DNA from: Morinoia aosen
Lineage: Eukaryota; Arthropoda; Malacostraca; Amphipoda; Talitridae
Assembly: GCA_030386875.1 (NCBI GenBank)
Contig: CM059572.1
Location: forward strand, 38,561,732 to 38,625,731
Direction: 5' to 3'
Length of the DNA: 64,000 nt
Made by a program: the position numbers and the translations under genes. Each line of letters starts with the position of its first letter. Position 1 is the first letter of the stretch. Below are positions 24,641 through 36,078 of the stretch, in pieces. The notes below the pieces were generated by a model. That model was given only the letters and a program-made list of their open reading frames with translations, had not been told where the DNA came from and ran no database searches.

Positions 24641-25147
24641 ATGAGAGCACGACCTATCAATAATGGGTCGTATCGCATGCAACATGTTAAGCCTCTCTAA
24701 CCACACCTAAAGTGTTCCCAAAAAATGAGAGCACGACCTATCAATAATGGGTCGTATCGCATGCAACATGTTAAGCCTCTCTAACCACACCTAAAGTGTT
24801 CCCAAAAAATGAGAGCACGACCTATCAATAATGGGTCGTATCGCATGCAACATGTTAAGCCTCTCTAACCACACCTAAAGTGTTCCCAAAAAATGAGAGC
24901 ACGACCTATCAATAATGGGTCGTATCGCATGCAACATGTTAAGCCTCTCTAACCACACCTAAAGTGTTCCCAAAAAATGAGAGCACGACCTATAAATAAT
25001 GGGTCGTATCGCGTGCAACATGTTAAGCCTCTAACCACACCTATAATAATAAAGTGTTCCCAAAAAATTAGAGCACGACCTATCAATAATGGGTCGTATC
25101 GCATGCAACGTGTTAAGCCTCGCTAGCCACACCTAAAGTGTTCCCAA
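24641..25147. repeat. 84-bp tandem array, six units
   Basis: Units start ATGAGAGCACGACC at 24641, 24726, 24809 and on. Each contains an imperfect hairpin ACGACC...GGGTCGT and the segment TTAAGCCTCTCTAACCACAC. The first units are virtually identical, so the amplification is recent; the fifth has a small insertion. The last unit runs directly into family A copy 16. Confidence 0.95.
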
Positions 25148-25431
25148 AAAAAAACAAGAAGAAAAGTATCTTTTAGTATGGAATTAAGGGAATGAGGAAT
25201 TTATGGTCAAGGTGTGTTCCCACACCATCCGTATAAAAAAACGGGAAGATTGTAAGAAGCATCTGAAACAAAATGGGAGTTCTTGTAAGTGCTGAAAAAG
25301 GACAACGGTAAAGCGAAAAATGATGGTCCGTGACAAAATAAAACCATGTATTTTACTTCATCAAAAGGAGTGCCCACATAATCTTTAGCTCGGGATCTCG
25401 CATTGCCCCCCAGGGAGCGCTAATTCACCAA
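25112..25431 (-). mobile_element. Family A retroposon, copy 16, at the edge of the 84-bp array
   Basis: TAAGCCTCGCTAGCCACACC, TTTTAGTATGGAATTAAGGG, AGGTGTGTTCCCACACC, AATGATGGTCCGTGAC and AGGGAGCGCTAATTC. Its first 40 bases are the same sequence that is repeated in the array to its left. Confidence 0.8.
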
Positions 25432-28400
25432 GATGATACTCTTCCTACGAAAACCAAGCGCTAGCCAAGCATGGCTATGATACCTGCTGCTGTCGTCAAC
25501 GAAGGAAGATTAACGAAAGAACAAAGATGATAACTTATCATGCGAGATACGTGGGAGAGAACCGACCCTCAACTCTGACTTCACCTCTGCACAATATCAT
25601 ACTCAGGACGAACCTTCTTTCTTGACCCAAATTTTGCAACCTGGAATCTGGTCGCATGTTCCCATATGAGACTGCGTACGTTGCCTCAGTACGTGCCATC
25701 AACTGAGGTGAATTATAACTACCGGTCTCAATTTTAGACGTACATCGAGATAAAAAGTGCAGCGTCGAATAATAACATAAGGAACCTCGGTGCTCTTCCC
25801 ACCGTAAAGTCGACGATGTATAGTTCGAACATGAACATCGTCATTGAAAAATTTTAATTCAAGTCAGAAATTGGCTTTGGTCATAACTTTTCAGTGCCAC
25901 TGCAAATTAAAACGAACTGTCTCAATACCCGTGTTTCTACTCGTACCGTCGCACGTGCAGCCAGTAACGAAGTATGAACATCTAACGACTAAGCTGTGAC
26001 GTGTGCTCCAGAATACTAGGCAAAATATTTCATTCTTCCCGATCACTCTAGAATATGTACACGGAAGAGCAACTGGTTTATCTCTCAGGAACACCTGTGC
26101 AGGATGACGCCTCAAGAGACAATAGGGCGAGACAATTTAACTTCAGACTCGCCACGTTCGATACAGATATGTTTTACTAAAAGATTCAACTCCGCAGTAT
26201 GTATTGCCGGAAATGAAGTGAGGATGAGTTATCAAGTCACTGGAACGCTTCAAACGAATGCCTGCAACGAAATTCTTCTTCCGGAATATCAACACAGTCC
26301 AAACGAATAGTGAGCACCCGATACATTACACTAAATTTTTGCCTTCTGTTCATCTCACGTAAAAATTGATTCCAAACATCACTACAAACATCTACATCTT
26401 ATCCTGCTGAACCGAGAAGGTCGGAGCGCTTTAGATGGCAAATGGATCAAGACATTAATCAAGCTAACCCTAATGGAGTGCAGATTTGAACAAATTCTAC
26501 ATAACAAATGAACCTGCGCGCGCTGACAGCACTTTTTGTCAGTCGGTATGCTGATGAGTGGCCCACGCTCACCACTGACACTCGTATGCACATGCCAGCG
26601 CTGACAGTCCATTTGTTTTGACGCAGGCGGCGCAGCAAAGGCGGCAGCGGCGGCTGTTCTCACCTGCAGCCGCCAATTGGACTGTCACGACACCTTCGGA
26701 CGCCCGTTGCGATGTGTTTACCTAGGGTAGGATTTTCAAACAATTCACGCTATCGTGAAGGTTACGGCTTACAGTTAAAATTTTACACATGGAATTGCCA
26801 TCGCTATGTGCTACGTGAAGATTATTCTTTTGAAAAAAAATTTGAGTCGGCAATCAACCTCAGCTATGAGGGCGTAAACTTGTAAAAAATCTGTACACGG
26901 TCATTTGAACAACGCGAGCGAGCCTCACCGATACACAAGCAGGGGTTTTATTAGCGGCGTTTGTTAAGAAGTCACCATATCATAATACCATAGGGAGCTC
27001 AAATTTAATTTTGTTTCAGAAAGTTAACGTTCCCAGAAGACATTACGAAACATTATCTTGGTCAGGTCACAGACATAACCATCATGCGTTGAGGCTTTAA
27101 TCGAAAATGAATTTCTAGAATGATTCGTGTTTCGAAAGAAAATATCCCAGTCTTCTACATCAAGTTAAACGAAGTCAATGTAGAAAATTTACAACATTGT
27201 CATACAGAAAATTTACAACTGTCACACAGAAAAACCCACTGATAACAATCTATTGCAATTCTTGAGTGCAGTACAATTTGAACAGACACGATATCGATGG
27301 TGGGCCAATTGGCGACAGCCGTGTTGGTCGAAAATTATGTGAGATTCTCGAAAAAATGTAACAATATTAACTCCGCGCGTGAACAGCTTGCGGCAGGTGC
27401 GATATATCTCGTAAGCACAATCCGGGCTCACTATGCATCACCATGCGTTAGTCCTTCTTTGTAGCCTCGTCCGACTTGTTTGACACTTATGTGTCCCAGT
27501 CACCTAGAAATTAACCGAACAAATTATTAATGGTAATATGAGCTATGTTCCGAAACAAATTCGCAAGCATGAGGGATTTATTTATTCATTTTGCTAAATG
27601 AGGCACGCTGGGAACTTCAGCTAGACCAAATAAAATGAAGTGAGTTCCACTTCGTACCGTCCCCCCGAAGTTCGCATGTAGGCAGGGCAGCCGCAGACAA
27701 AACAAGGCCGCTGGCGCAGCTCGGCGGCCAAGAGGCGCACGAAGCAGACCTCGTGAGCTGGGCGCGTGCAAGAATGCCAAGACACGCAAGCACACTTGGC
27801 GGAGGCCCTCAGCCTCAGTGATAAGGAGCGCCTCGTGATAAGTTACATTATCGTCAGCACTGAATTGCAGCGCTCGCCGCATGTGCGCACTCACCACTGA
27901 CAATATACGCACATCACAAGGAGCAATAAACGATGCCATCAACAATTATCGACGAGCTCGATTGCCCAGTAGCGATGTGACTCTGTTTCTCACTCACGCT
28001 TGCCGAACTTCGCAGTTTTCCGCTCATACCTACATTGATTTCCAACTACTGACAATATTTTTAAAAGACAACTACTACGTTATCATAGACGTCGGAACAA
28101 ACACTACACAGTGCATACGTAATAACTAATATCTCCACGTACAAATATCATACACGGTAAATAATAATGTCTTCTCGTACACAACGTCTAGTTAAGAATA
28201 ATGAAGATAGAATTGCACATCATTAAACGTTCGCTCATTTTATACTTTAACATGCATTATTTACGGGAGGATAACAACCGTATCCGCCAAAACAATGTTT
28301 TAACAAAGCTAGGGAGGATCTCAAAAAGACAAGAAATTAATAACGAAGCAGTCATAAAATACTGAGGCCCGTGAGCAGACAGTCGACCTCCTTCATGGGA

Positions 28401-30761
28401 CGAAGTAACGCATTATATAGCAATCTAAAGATAAGGATTGCTGACATTCCTTTGATTCTTCTTCAAGAAGTTATGATTGAGGCCAGGATTTCCACCGTAG
28501 CGCGGTCATTTCGCAAGGCACATTGGCGAAGATAAGCACTACAAGAACTCGTCACTACGGGAGCGCCACGTCCCCAAGATAAGCTGAAGAACTGTCCCCT
28601 ACAAGGCGCCTCTTGACGAGAGAGAGACAACTCAACTTATATAAGTGGCCTCAGAGTGATGAAAAAATGTGGAACCAAGATAAAGGGCACCATTATGACA
28701 GGTAACTGATAATTCCTTCACACTAATGCCAGCTATTGGATAACCCTTAACGTTCGGAAAAACAAATGACATCTAATTGTATTTAATTTACGTGGATTAC
28801 ACGAGAGAAACCTGAAGAATGTCGACATGTTTCATGACAGAGCCCGCCTGTAAGTAATATTTAACGCTTAGACCTTAAAATTACTCATTTTGTGGTGTTG
28901 TAGCAGCAGTGAAGAGAACTGAACGGGTTCAAAAGAAAACACTCGAGGAGCATCGGCTCAAGTGTGCACTGACAGTAAAGGCGTTGTTTAGAGCCGCGTC
29001 ACGGCTAATTTCTCACTTACTCCTAACACAATCAAAATCGGACCTTCCACGTACCAAAGACCTTTCGACAATCAGTGCAGGAACTATTAATTCATGAAGT
29101 TTTCCAACAAAAACAATTATTTGGTCTTGAGTGCTATAGTCACAGAGCATCGATGAAATTGCAAACTTCTGACGTTAACGTGATTCTATACATATTCCAA
29201 AGCAAACCCCGAATCTCTAAAGGCGCTGACAATTGATAATTTTATGATTATTTCAGACTTTGGCAAGCACATCACAGTCGCACACGACGGTCAGTGTATG
29301 TGACAAGCAAACTGAACGTTGAATACCACAAATGCGATCTCGTAGACGTCCCTAATTTTATTTAGTGGTCATGAGCGTTCGTTTGCAATAGAGTCAACTT
29401 TCATTAATAACACCAATTCACGTTTGACATGTTCGGTATTTATGATGGGCTTTTCAATTCTATTCCAATATGCAATAGCCTAGGATTTGATTCGAAGGCA
29501 TCAAAAAGGAAACTTTAACACGCTAATAATAGGGAAAAAGTGGGAATAAAACGCCTCAACAATTTACACTCTACAATGCGTTAAAAAAATAAAAAATAGT
29601 ACCATGAAAAAATAAATATGACTCGTTTTCGTTTAACAGTTACCGTCACCGATCAAAGCTGAAGCGTTCACCCCGACCAAAGTATCTCCACAACGCTTGG
29701 AGTTGCCTAGTGCTCCCCGAACTGTGCAGGTCACGCAGCAGTCACCACAATAACGCTAATCTTAAGCCCGGCCTGATTCTCAAGCAGGTCTCGCAATACA
29801 GACGACGTGAGGAGTGCAGAACTGTACAGGTCGAGTTTTACGATTGAATTAGCTTGTTTTGAATGCCATCAATCACAACACAAACAGGCACGCGCGAGGA
29901 ATGGGCAAAAGAGGAGCAGAGCTGCCAGAGAGAGCAGCAGGTAGCGTACCTGGTGCAGATCACAGGCAGATAAGCGCGACATGGTCCCGAACCAGCCCGG
30001 TCCACTCAACTCTCGTGCAAAAACCATCTCGGGCACCTGTGAAGCTTGGACGAAGCTGGCATTGAGCTCCTGCAGTGCAGGGCGTGGGGAGACAAAATGT
30101 CTCAAGAAATGGACACTTATGTCTGATCTAAAGTTCCAAGCTGTATGTCGCGAAGAAAAAAGGTCAAAACTTGGTAGCTTCAAGTTGAGCAGCTGCGAGT
30201 GACTGCACATACATGAGCTGATCATAACTTTGCGTTCCAACACAAATGTGCAAACCATCTACAAAAACGCAGCTTTAGGGATCAGCATGCTGGAGCTCGC
30301 AGCATAAGAGTTTGAAACACGACAGCACGTCGCATGAAAGCTCGTAGAATTAGAGCTTGAACTATGACAACCCATAGCAGGACCGCAAGCAGCACGGCTG
30401 TTCGTTGGATAAGCACAAGCAGAATAACTTCTTAGTTCTATACTACAAAGCAAGAAGATTTGCTACTGGGTTACTTTCTCGAATGGGAAGGTGTGTTAAT
30501 AGTTCATGATCTATCCCTATTTACTCAAAAGGAACGAGAGTCACGGGGTTAAATTTTTGTACGCTTAAGAGCGAAAAAATCGTACTTGGGTATTACAAAG
30601 CACTTAGTTTGAGCATATTTGCATATTTTCAATAATTCCAACATTTATACCAATCAAACTTGAAATGCAAGTAGTTGTTGTACAATTCGTTGTATCGACC
30701 AAATTCGATGTTCTCGAGGTATTTCGATTAGAGTATGAATAAAAAGTTCACAACTTAACTA

Positions 30762-30849
30762 GTCATACTCAACATTGTCATGAACACATCTTTCATTTTG
30801 GTGCTCCATCCAGCTGCCGCCATGCTTGCAGTTGGTCACAACAAAGCAT
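30762..30849 (-). pseudogene. Decayed duplicate of the 3' end of EXT1 exon 1
   Basis: Aligned by eye to 35131-35219, the first 80 bases match at about 69 positions. The minus-strand translation reads TNCKHGGSWMEHQNERCVHDNVEYD against TTCKHGGSWKEHQDERCDHDNAEYD in EXT1. It lies about 4.3 kb downstream in the same orientation. Homology crosses the exon boundary: CCA|GTAAGT of EXT1 corresponds to CTA|GTTAAGT here, followed by a similar ACTTTT(T)ATTC. That points to DNA-level duplication, not a processed copy. Reading straight through gives GAC TAG. A pyrimidine tract ending in AG lies upstream, so a cryptic exon cannot be excluded, but it would be short and without the exon-1 start codon. Confidence 0.85.
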
Positions 30850-32642
30850 GAAAATAATGAGCTCAAAAGAAAAGTAGCATTCTAATACTGAAGACAGTTT
30901 TGGAAAGTATTCTTCCAATGCATTTCCGAATTCTTCCAACACCGATTTATCAAGTGAAATCTACTTCTAACGCCCAATTTCCACGAGTGAATAAAATTAC
31001 GACAGGACAAATATCCCCCGAAAGAAATAATATTGTCGACAACCGCAAGACCTGCTAAGACGAGCCGCAAGACACAACACTTGCCAGTTTCGCAGCCACG
31101 ACACGCAATTACAACAATAGCGGTCGCGTTATCACCTTACGTACTTTGCAGCGTAGACATTACGTGGCAGGCATCGCTCGTGCAGGGGGCCTCAGCGCAG
31201 CAGCTTTCAGTTCGCACTGTCACTAACGTAAGAGCCAATCACGCTGTAATAGATTACGCCTCGCAACTGGACACAACGTTGTCTTCTAACTCGAAAAAGA
31301 AACTTGAGAGTCAGAATCGAATTTAGAGTCGAAATTTAACAAATTTATTTCGAAAAACAACAATCATATTTTCCCGTAGTATCGTTATTTATCTACTTCA
31401 TTATTGTAAATACGCTTTTCACTATGTTATACAAGTAGTGACAGCGATTTAAACTCCCAAAATATTTACTTGGGGGCGATGAGACGTGACCGGAGTGCAC
31501 ATAAGACACATACAGTTTCCAGCCACACATACTAGCATGTGTGCGTACATTAGGTTTACCAACACCATGGCACTGGTGGGTGCCGGCACGACAGACCAGG
31601 CAATCAAGTTCTCGGAAGGATACCATAAGATGTACGCAGGGAGAGCCAACCTCGTCTACAGATAATGACAGCATGGGCTTCGTAACAAAGAAGCCTTGAG
31701 ACAGCTCCCCGCTCCCGGCAGCGTCATCACAGATTACGCCTAGAACCACGCGGCTGCTCAACTCGATCAAAGCTATTCAATTACAGCAGTCACCAAACGT
31801 CATGCTCTCGGTATCGTATCTACCCGCCTCCATATTTCAGCACGTGAATGATGTGAATGTGGAGTAATTATATATAGGGTTAGACTTCCTAGGGTCACCA
31901 TAGAGCAAGTCGCGGAAGAGGCATACTTGTACCAAGCAAGGCTACATCAATTGCCTTGTACTGTACTAAGTTCATTCAGAGCAGTGTCAGATCAAAATAT
32001 AACATTCATCTATACTATAATAAGAGTCGCGTCCGTCTGTCCGTGTGTCACACCAACCAGCCAAAAGTGGGTGATGAGCGTATCTGTGATCTAAGCTTCA
32101 CCAACTCCACAATTGTTGGTGTATTAACCCAGCAGATACAGAGTCGGAATGAATATCACGTGTATTTGTAGGTTAGATTAGGTTGAACAGAATATCAGCA
32201 GTTGAGACTTAGGAAAGTGTAGGAAAGCCATAGAATAGCATGGGAAAGCCATGTTGAAGCTCAGTTGGTCCAATATCTCATCCTGTCATTTTTTGATGCG
32301 CTGTGTGCACTAGTGACAATAAATGTTAGCACTTCAACATTAATAATTAGATGTAAATGAATATATTTAAGAGCAACATTGAAACAGAAAGCCTCAAAAT
32401 GAAGAGCGTAGCAAAAACTCGGCCCCCACAAGAGATTAATATATTAATTGTCAAAGCAATCAATGCAAATTGATTTTGCTAATGAACTCAAAACATTCAA
32501 ATATATAGAAATATAAATACTACATTTTTTGGGTAAAAAGATTTTCTTCTGCTCAAAACAAATGATTAAGATACATCTGTTTTTCATGTTTTACAACTTC
32601 TCAAAATATACCAACTAAATTAAAACAGATTATTAAATTATA

Positions 32643-32988
32643 TGTTAGTTTAAGCCTCCCTAACCGCTACAAAAAAAGAGCATATCGAAGAGAGGAAGGA
32701 ACCATTTAGTATGGAGATGAGAGAATGGGGAATCTATGCAGAAAGGTCATAGAAACAGTAAGATGAGAAAGAAGTTCATGAAACAAGATCAAAGTTGAAG
32801 AAGAAAGTAGTAGGAGCTGAAAAAACAGGACAGCAGTGAACCGAAAAAAGATGGTCCGTAACAAAACAAAAACCTATTCTATTTTAACAAAAAAGAAAGC
32901 TTACCTAACCTTCAGCTCAGGCCCTTACATTATCCTCCTGGGAGCGCTAATTCCCATAGATACAATAATTGTATCCCCCTGAGGGGAC
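32643..32988 (-). mobile_element. Family A retroposon, copy 17
   Basis: Clean copy ending CCCTGAGGGGAC, flanked by TAAATTATA at 32634-32642 and 32989-32997 (9 bp). Lacks the TAATC tail. Confidence 0.88.
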
Positions 32989-33923
32989 TAAATTATAACA
33001 AAGTACTAGAAAAAGTTGAATATGAAAAAATAGAAAAATAATCCAAAAGCCACATAAGGCACACAATATCGGAGTGAAAAACGATTTTGATAATCATTTT
33101 TTGGAACAACAGATATCTAAATATGAAGTAAAGCTCATAGATGAAAACATGGGAATAACTTTTAGAAAATACCTACCTGGGAAAATGTTAAATATTTATC
33201 CTGAAACTATCCTGTACTTACCTCACAATATACATTATAAAATAAGGACATAATTTGAACAACAAGATAAACACATGTCCACATTCATGAAGCACAGCCT
33301 CAATGAAGTTAATGTATAAAGTCTCCTAATCTCTTATGCTGCATAACAGCATAGGCCTTACAAACAAACCTGAACAGCAGAGAACCCTATACATGTAACT
33401 ATTGTTGACCCTTAGGTCAAGCATAGAAAAATTCAGCTTCATATGTTAACCAGAGAAGGCAAAGTTTACAATTTCCTGAAAAATATCCTCTTATCAATGA
33501 AGTAGCTACTTTTCAACATTCTGTTTTACTTTTAATACAGCATAAATTATAAAGATCTTTGTACTAGATAAGTCCACTAACATTGAAATTGCTTACCATC
33601 ATCTTGACTTACAAAAGCTGTCAATGGACATCAGTTTTAAGGTGTACAGGAATATAAATATCTTTATAGAGCAACTTTTTTTGACTAAATATCATTTCGT
33701 ACCAATAACACACTTGAAAAATTATTTTTCTACTTCAAAGCATAATCTTATACATCCTGTTATCATGACCAAAAACGTGTAAATGAGTTTTGCATGAAGT
33801 GAACATACGACTAATAATAAAGATATTTTTATTTCTAGCCTAGCTAAGGCAGAGTTTAAAGTTGATTTTCCAATTAGGATCAGCATTGTAACATATGCCT
33901 TAAAATGTGGAGTAAGAGAAAGT

Positions 33924-34609
33924 TTGGTCAATATTGAATTCAATGTTGTCAACGAATTTCATAATTTCGTAGGTATAGATGGGTAATGTAGTCGATTATA
34001 AGACGTTTTACACGAATGACATTCTGCCCGGCGATGCGTTATTTTTGAATCATTCAACTTTGAAGCTGGCTTGTGCGCGTCATGGAAGCACGCGGGGCTA
34101 GCGTAATTCAATTAATAACGGAAGCTAACCCCCTATTACAAACGTAAAGAGGTTGGGTCGTGAGGGGTAGGCACAGTTTTTTTAGTGAAAATTATAAATA
34201 AAGGTTTCGAGTGACGTTTGTTTACATCGACGCCAAGGTGGCTGCTGCCATGATGCCAACCGGCTGAAGATGGCGGCAGCCATCTTCAAGTCGATGTAAA
34301 CAAACCTCACTAGAAAGCTTTATTTATAATTTTCACTAAAAGAACTGTTGCTACCCCTCACGACCCAACCTCTTTATGTTTGTAATAGGGGTTAGCTTCC
34401 ATTTTCATTGCTAAAACAATGACTGTTTTTGCGTTAAAAGGGCCATTCAGGAGCGCCGTTCGTATAACTTCAAACTTAAATAACTCAAAAACTAAGCATT
34501 TCCGGGCACATTGTCATTCGTGTAAAACGTCTTAAAATTGACTATATTATCCATCTATATCTACGAAATTAGGAAATTCGTTGACAACATTAAATTCAAT
34601 ATTGACCAA
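33924..34609. mobile_element. Foldback element with very long inverted repeats
   Basis: Sequence from TTGGTCAATATTG at the left pairs with CAATATTGACCAA at the right, and complementarity continues (AATGTTGTCAACGAATTTC, AAGACGTTTTACACGAATGAC, GTTTGTTTACATCGAC) almost to the middle near 34262. Arms are about 330 bp with mismatches and length differences. A candidate 4-bp duplication AAGT flanks it (33920-33923, 34610-34613). No reading frame; a foldback or MITE-type DNA transposon of unknown superfamily. Confidence 0.88.
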
Positions 34610-35128
34610 AAGTTTTTTCAAGCACAACTACTTACTCTCAATATATGTATAAGTCTATCTTATTACCAGTTCAAATGATAAAGTTCTTCATGCATTCAAA
34701 AATGGTGCAGTAACATATCAAATACTATTCTTGATTGTTTATACTTACAGAAATTTTTGACAAATATAAACCATTGATGCTGCTATTGAAAAACTATAGG
34801 ATATCTTATTCCATAAGATTCAAATGTAAATCAGCAAATTTCCCAAAAAAGAGATGTCAACAGAAAATAATAAAAATCATATTCCTCTCATATGCACCAA
34901 TGGATTGAATACGACAAAAACTGAATGGTCAATTTTGCAAAAGATACTATAAAGTGAAATAACATAATGTAAAACAATATATTTATATTCATGGTTCCAT
35001 ATGCATAACAGGATATAAATTAACTATCAAAAAATTAACCTTACCTGATTGAAGCTTTTATAACATTTACAGGGATTATTGAGTAATAGCATATTTAGCA
35101 TAATGCAAAGAAGAATAAAAGTACTTAC

Positions 35129-36078
35129 TGGTCATATTCAGCATTGTCGTGATCACATCTTTCATCTTGGTGCTCCTTCCAGCTACCACCATGCTTGCAG
35201 GTGGTTACCAGTACAATGTCCTTCCCATTATGAAGATGGTAGAGGCTGTTGCGAGCCTCACTCCCTATGCCGTATACATAGCGCTTGCCTTTGAAAGCCA
35301 ACAGATACTTCTTATTTCCAGGAAACTCCAGTGTTCTAACAGTACCATCTTCACCTCCTTTGGTTGGATGTGTTTTGTGGAAAAGGGGCAATGATATGTC
35401 AAAGCTAGGCCGGAAATTTTCTATTGCTATGCTAGCTTTTGCAAGAATAGCTTTACCAACATTGAAACCTAAGTCTTCATTGTAGTCTGGCCAAGTTCCA
35501 GAATACAAGTTGAAAATGATGTGATTTTGACCTCCATTCCACAAAGGCAACCTCTGAATTCTAAGAGGCATGTTGCGGATGTAATCCTTGCTCAAATTAT
35601 CACGATCAAGAGTATCTAGACTGAGCACAAACACACAAGCTTGACTAGGATCAGTTGTGTAATACTTAGACTCACGAATAACATTGAGCACCTTCAAATA
35701 GCTACTGCTAGGAGGAACATTTTCATCTATAGGATATACATACACCTTGAAGTTTTTGTCACAACGTGTAAAATCAAAACAATTCTCCATACGACATTCA
35801 GCAAATGGAATGTCAGCAACATTTTCTATACTTTTCAAACTTTGACTGTTACTAGAATGCACTAGGCTGTCTAACACACTTGGAAGTCTAGTTCTTGCTC
35901 TAGGATTAGCAGATATGTCTTCATCTTGAAGAATGTCAGAATCACACAAAAATGGAACTAAATTACTTCTAAATAATTTATCTTCTCTGTTACTTTTCCA
36001 ATGATAATATCCAAAATATCCAACCGAGAGAAACGCACAGCAACTCATCAGCAGCAAATACCGTTTTTTCGCCTGCAT
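35129..36078 (-). CDS. EXT1: EXT1 / tout-velu heparan sulfate polymerase, coding exon 1
   Basis: EXT1 is a type II Golgi membrane glycosyltransferase that forms a complex with EXT2 and polymerises the GlcA/GlcNAc backbone of heparan sulfate. Seen: the first ATG (36078-36076) begins MQAKKRY, the same start as vertebrate EXT1; the longer frame upstream would need a TTG start. Residues about 6-25 are a hydrophobic signal anchor. The exostosin (GT47) region starts near CRMENCFDF and runs through KVYVYP, DPSQACVFVLSLDTLDRD, NHIIFNLYSGTWPDY, AKASI..ENFRPSFDIS, KGKRYVYGIGSEARN and TTCKHGGSW to DNAEYD. The exon is 950 nt (316 codons plus 2 nt) and ends CCA|GTAAGT, so the next in-frame TAA is intronic. 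The remaining exons, with the rest of GT47 and the GT64 domain, are outside the window. The stem between anchor and catalytic region differs most from the vertebrate protein. Identification is very secure; first-exon status rests on the start and the family's gene structure. Confidence 0.96.

Larger units (their letters stand above)
1..35128 (-). other. EXT1: Probable EXT1 intron 1 (5' part, continues left of the window)
   Basis: A GTAAGT donor sits at 35128-35123, and no reading frame to the left matches the expected next EXT1 segment (around YDY and CLVPRGRR). The simplest inference is one intron longer than 35 kb; EXT1 has a very long first intron in other animals. It holds most of the repeats listed separately. 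I recognise nothing beyond low-complexity AT-rich sequence in 360-1057, 6290-10930, 12350-14080, 17115-19105, 20330-22145, 25435-30760 and 32000-32640, apart from short palindromes. Confidence 0.6.

Noticed and set aside
24641..25147. Regularly spaced repeats with internal hairpins, considered as CRISPR-like
   Set aside because: The whole 84-bp unit is repeated with no variable spacers, and the sequence is from an animal genome.
32010..32175. CTATAATAAGAGTCGCGTCC segment followed by GGTTAGATTAGGTTG, possibly another repeat end
   Set aside because: It looks like dispersed-repeat sequence, but I could not define ends or find a second copy in the window.
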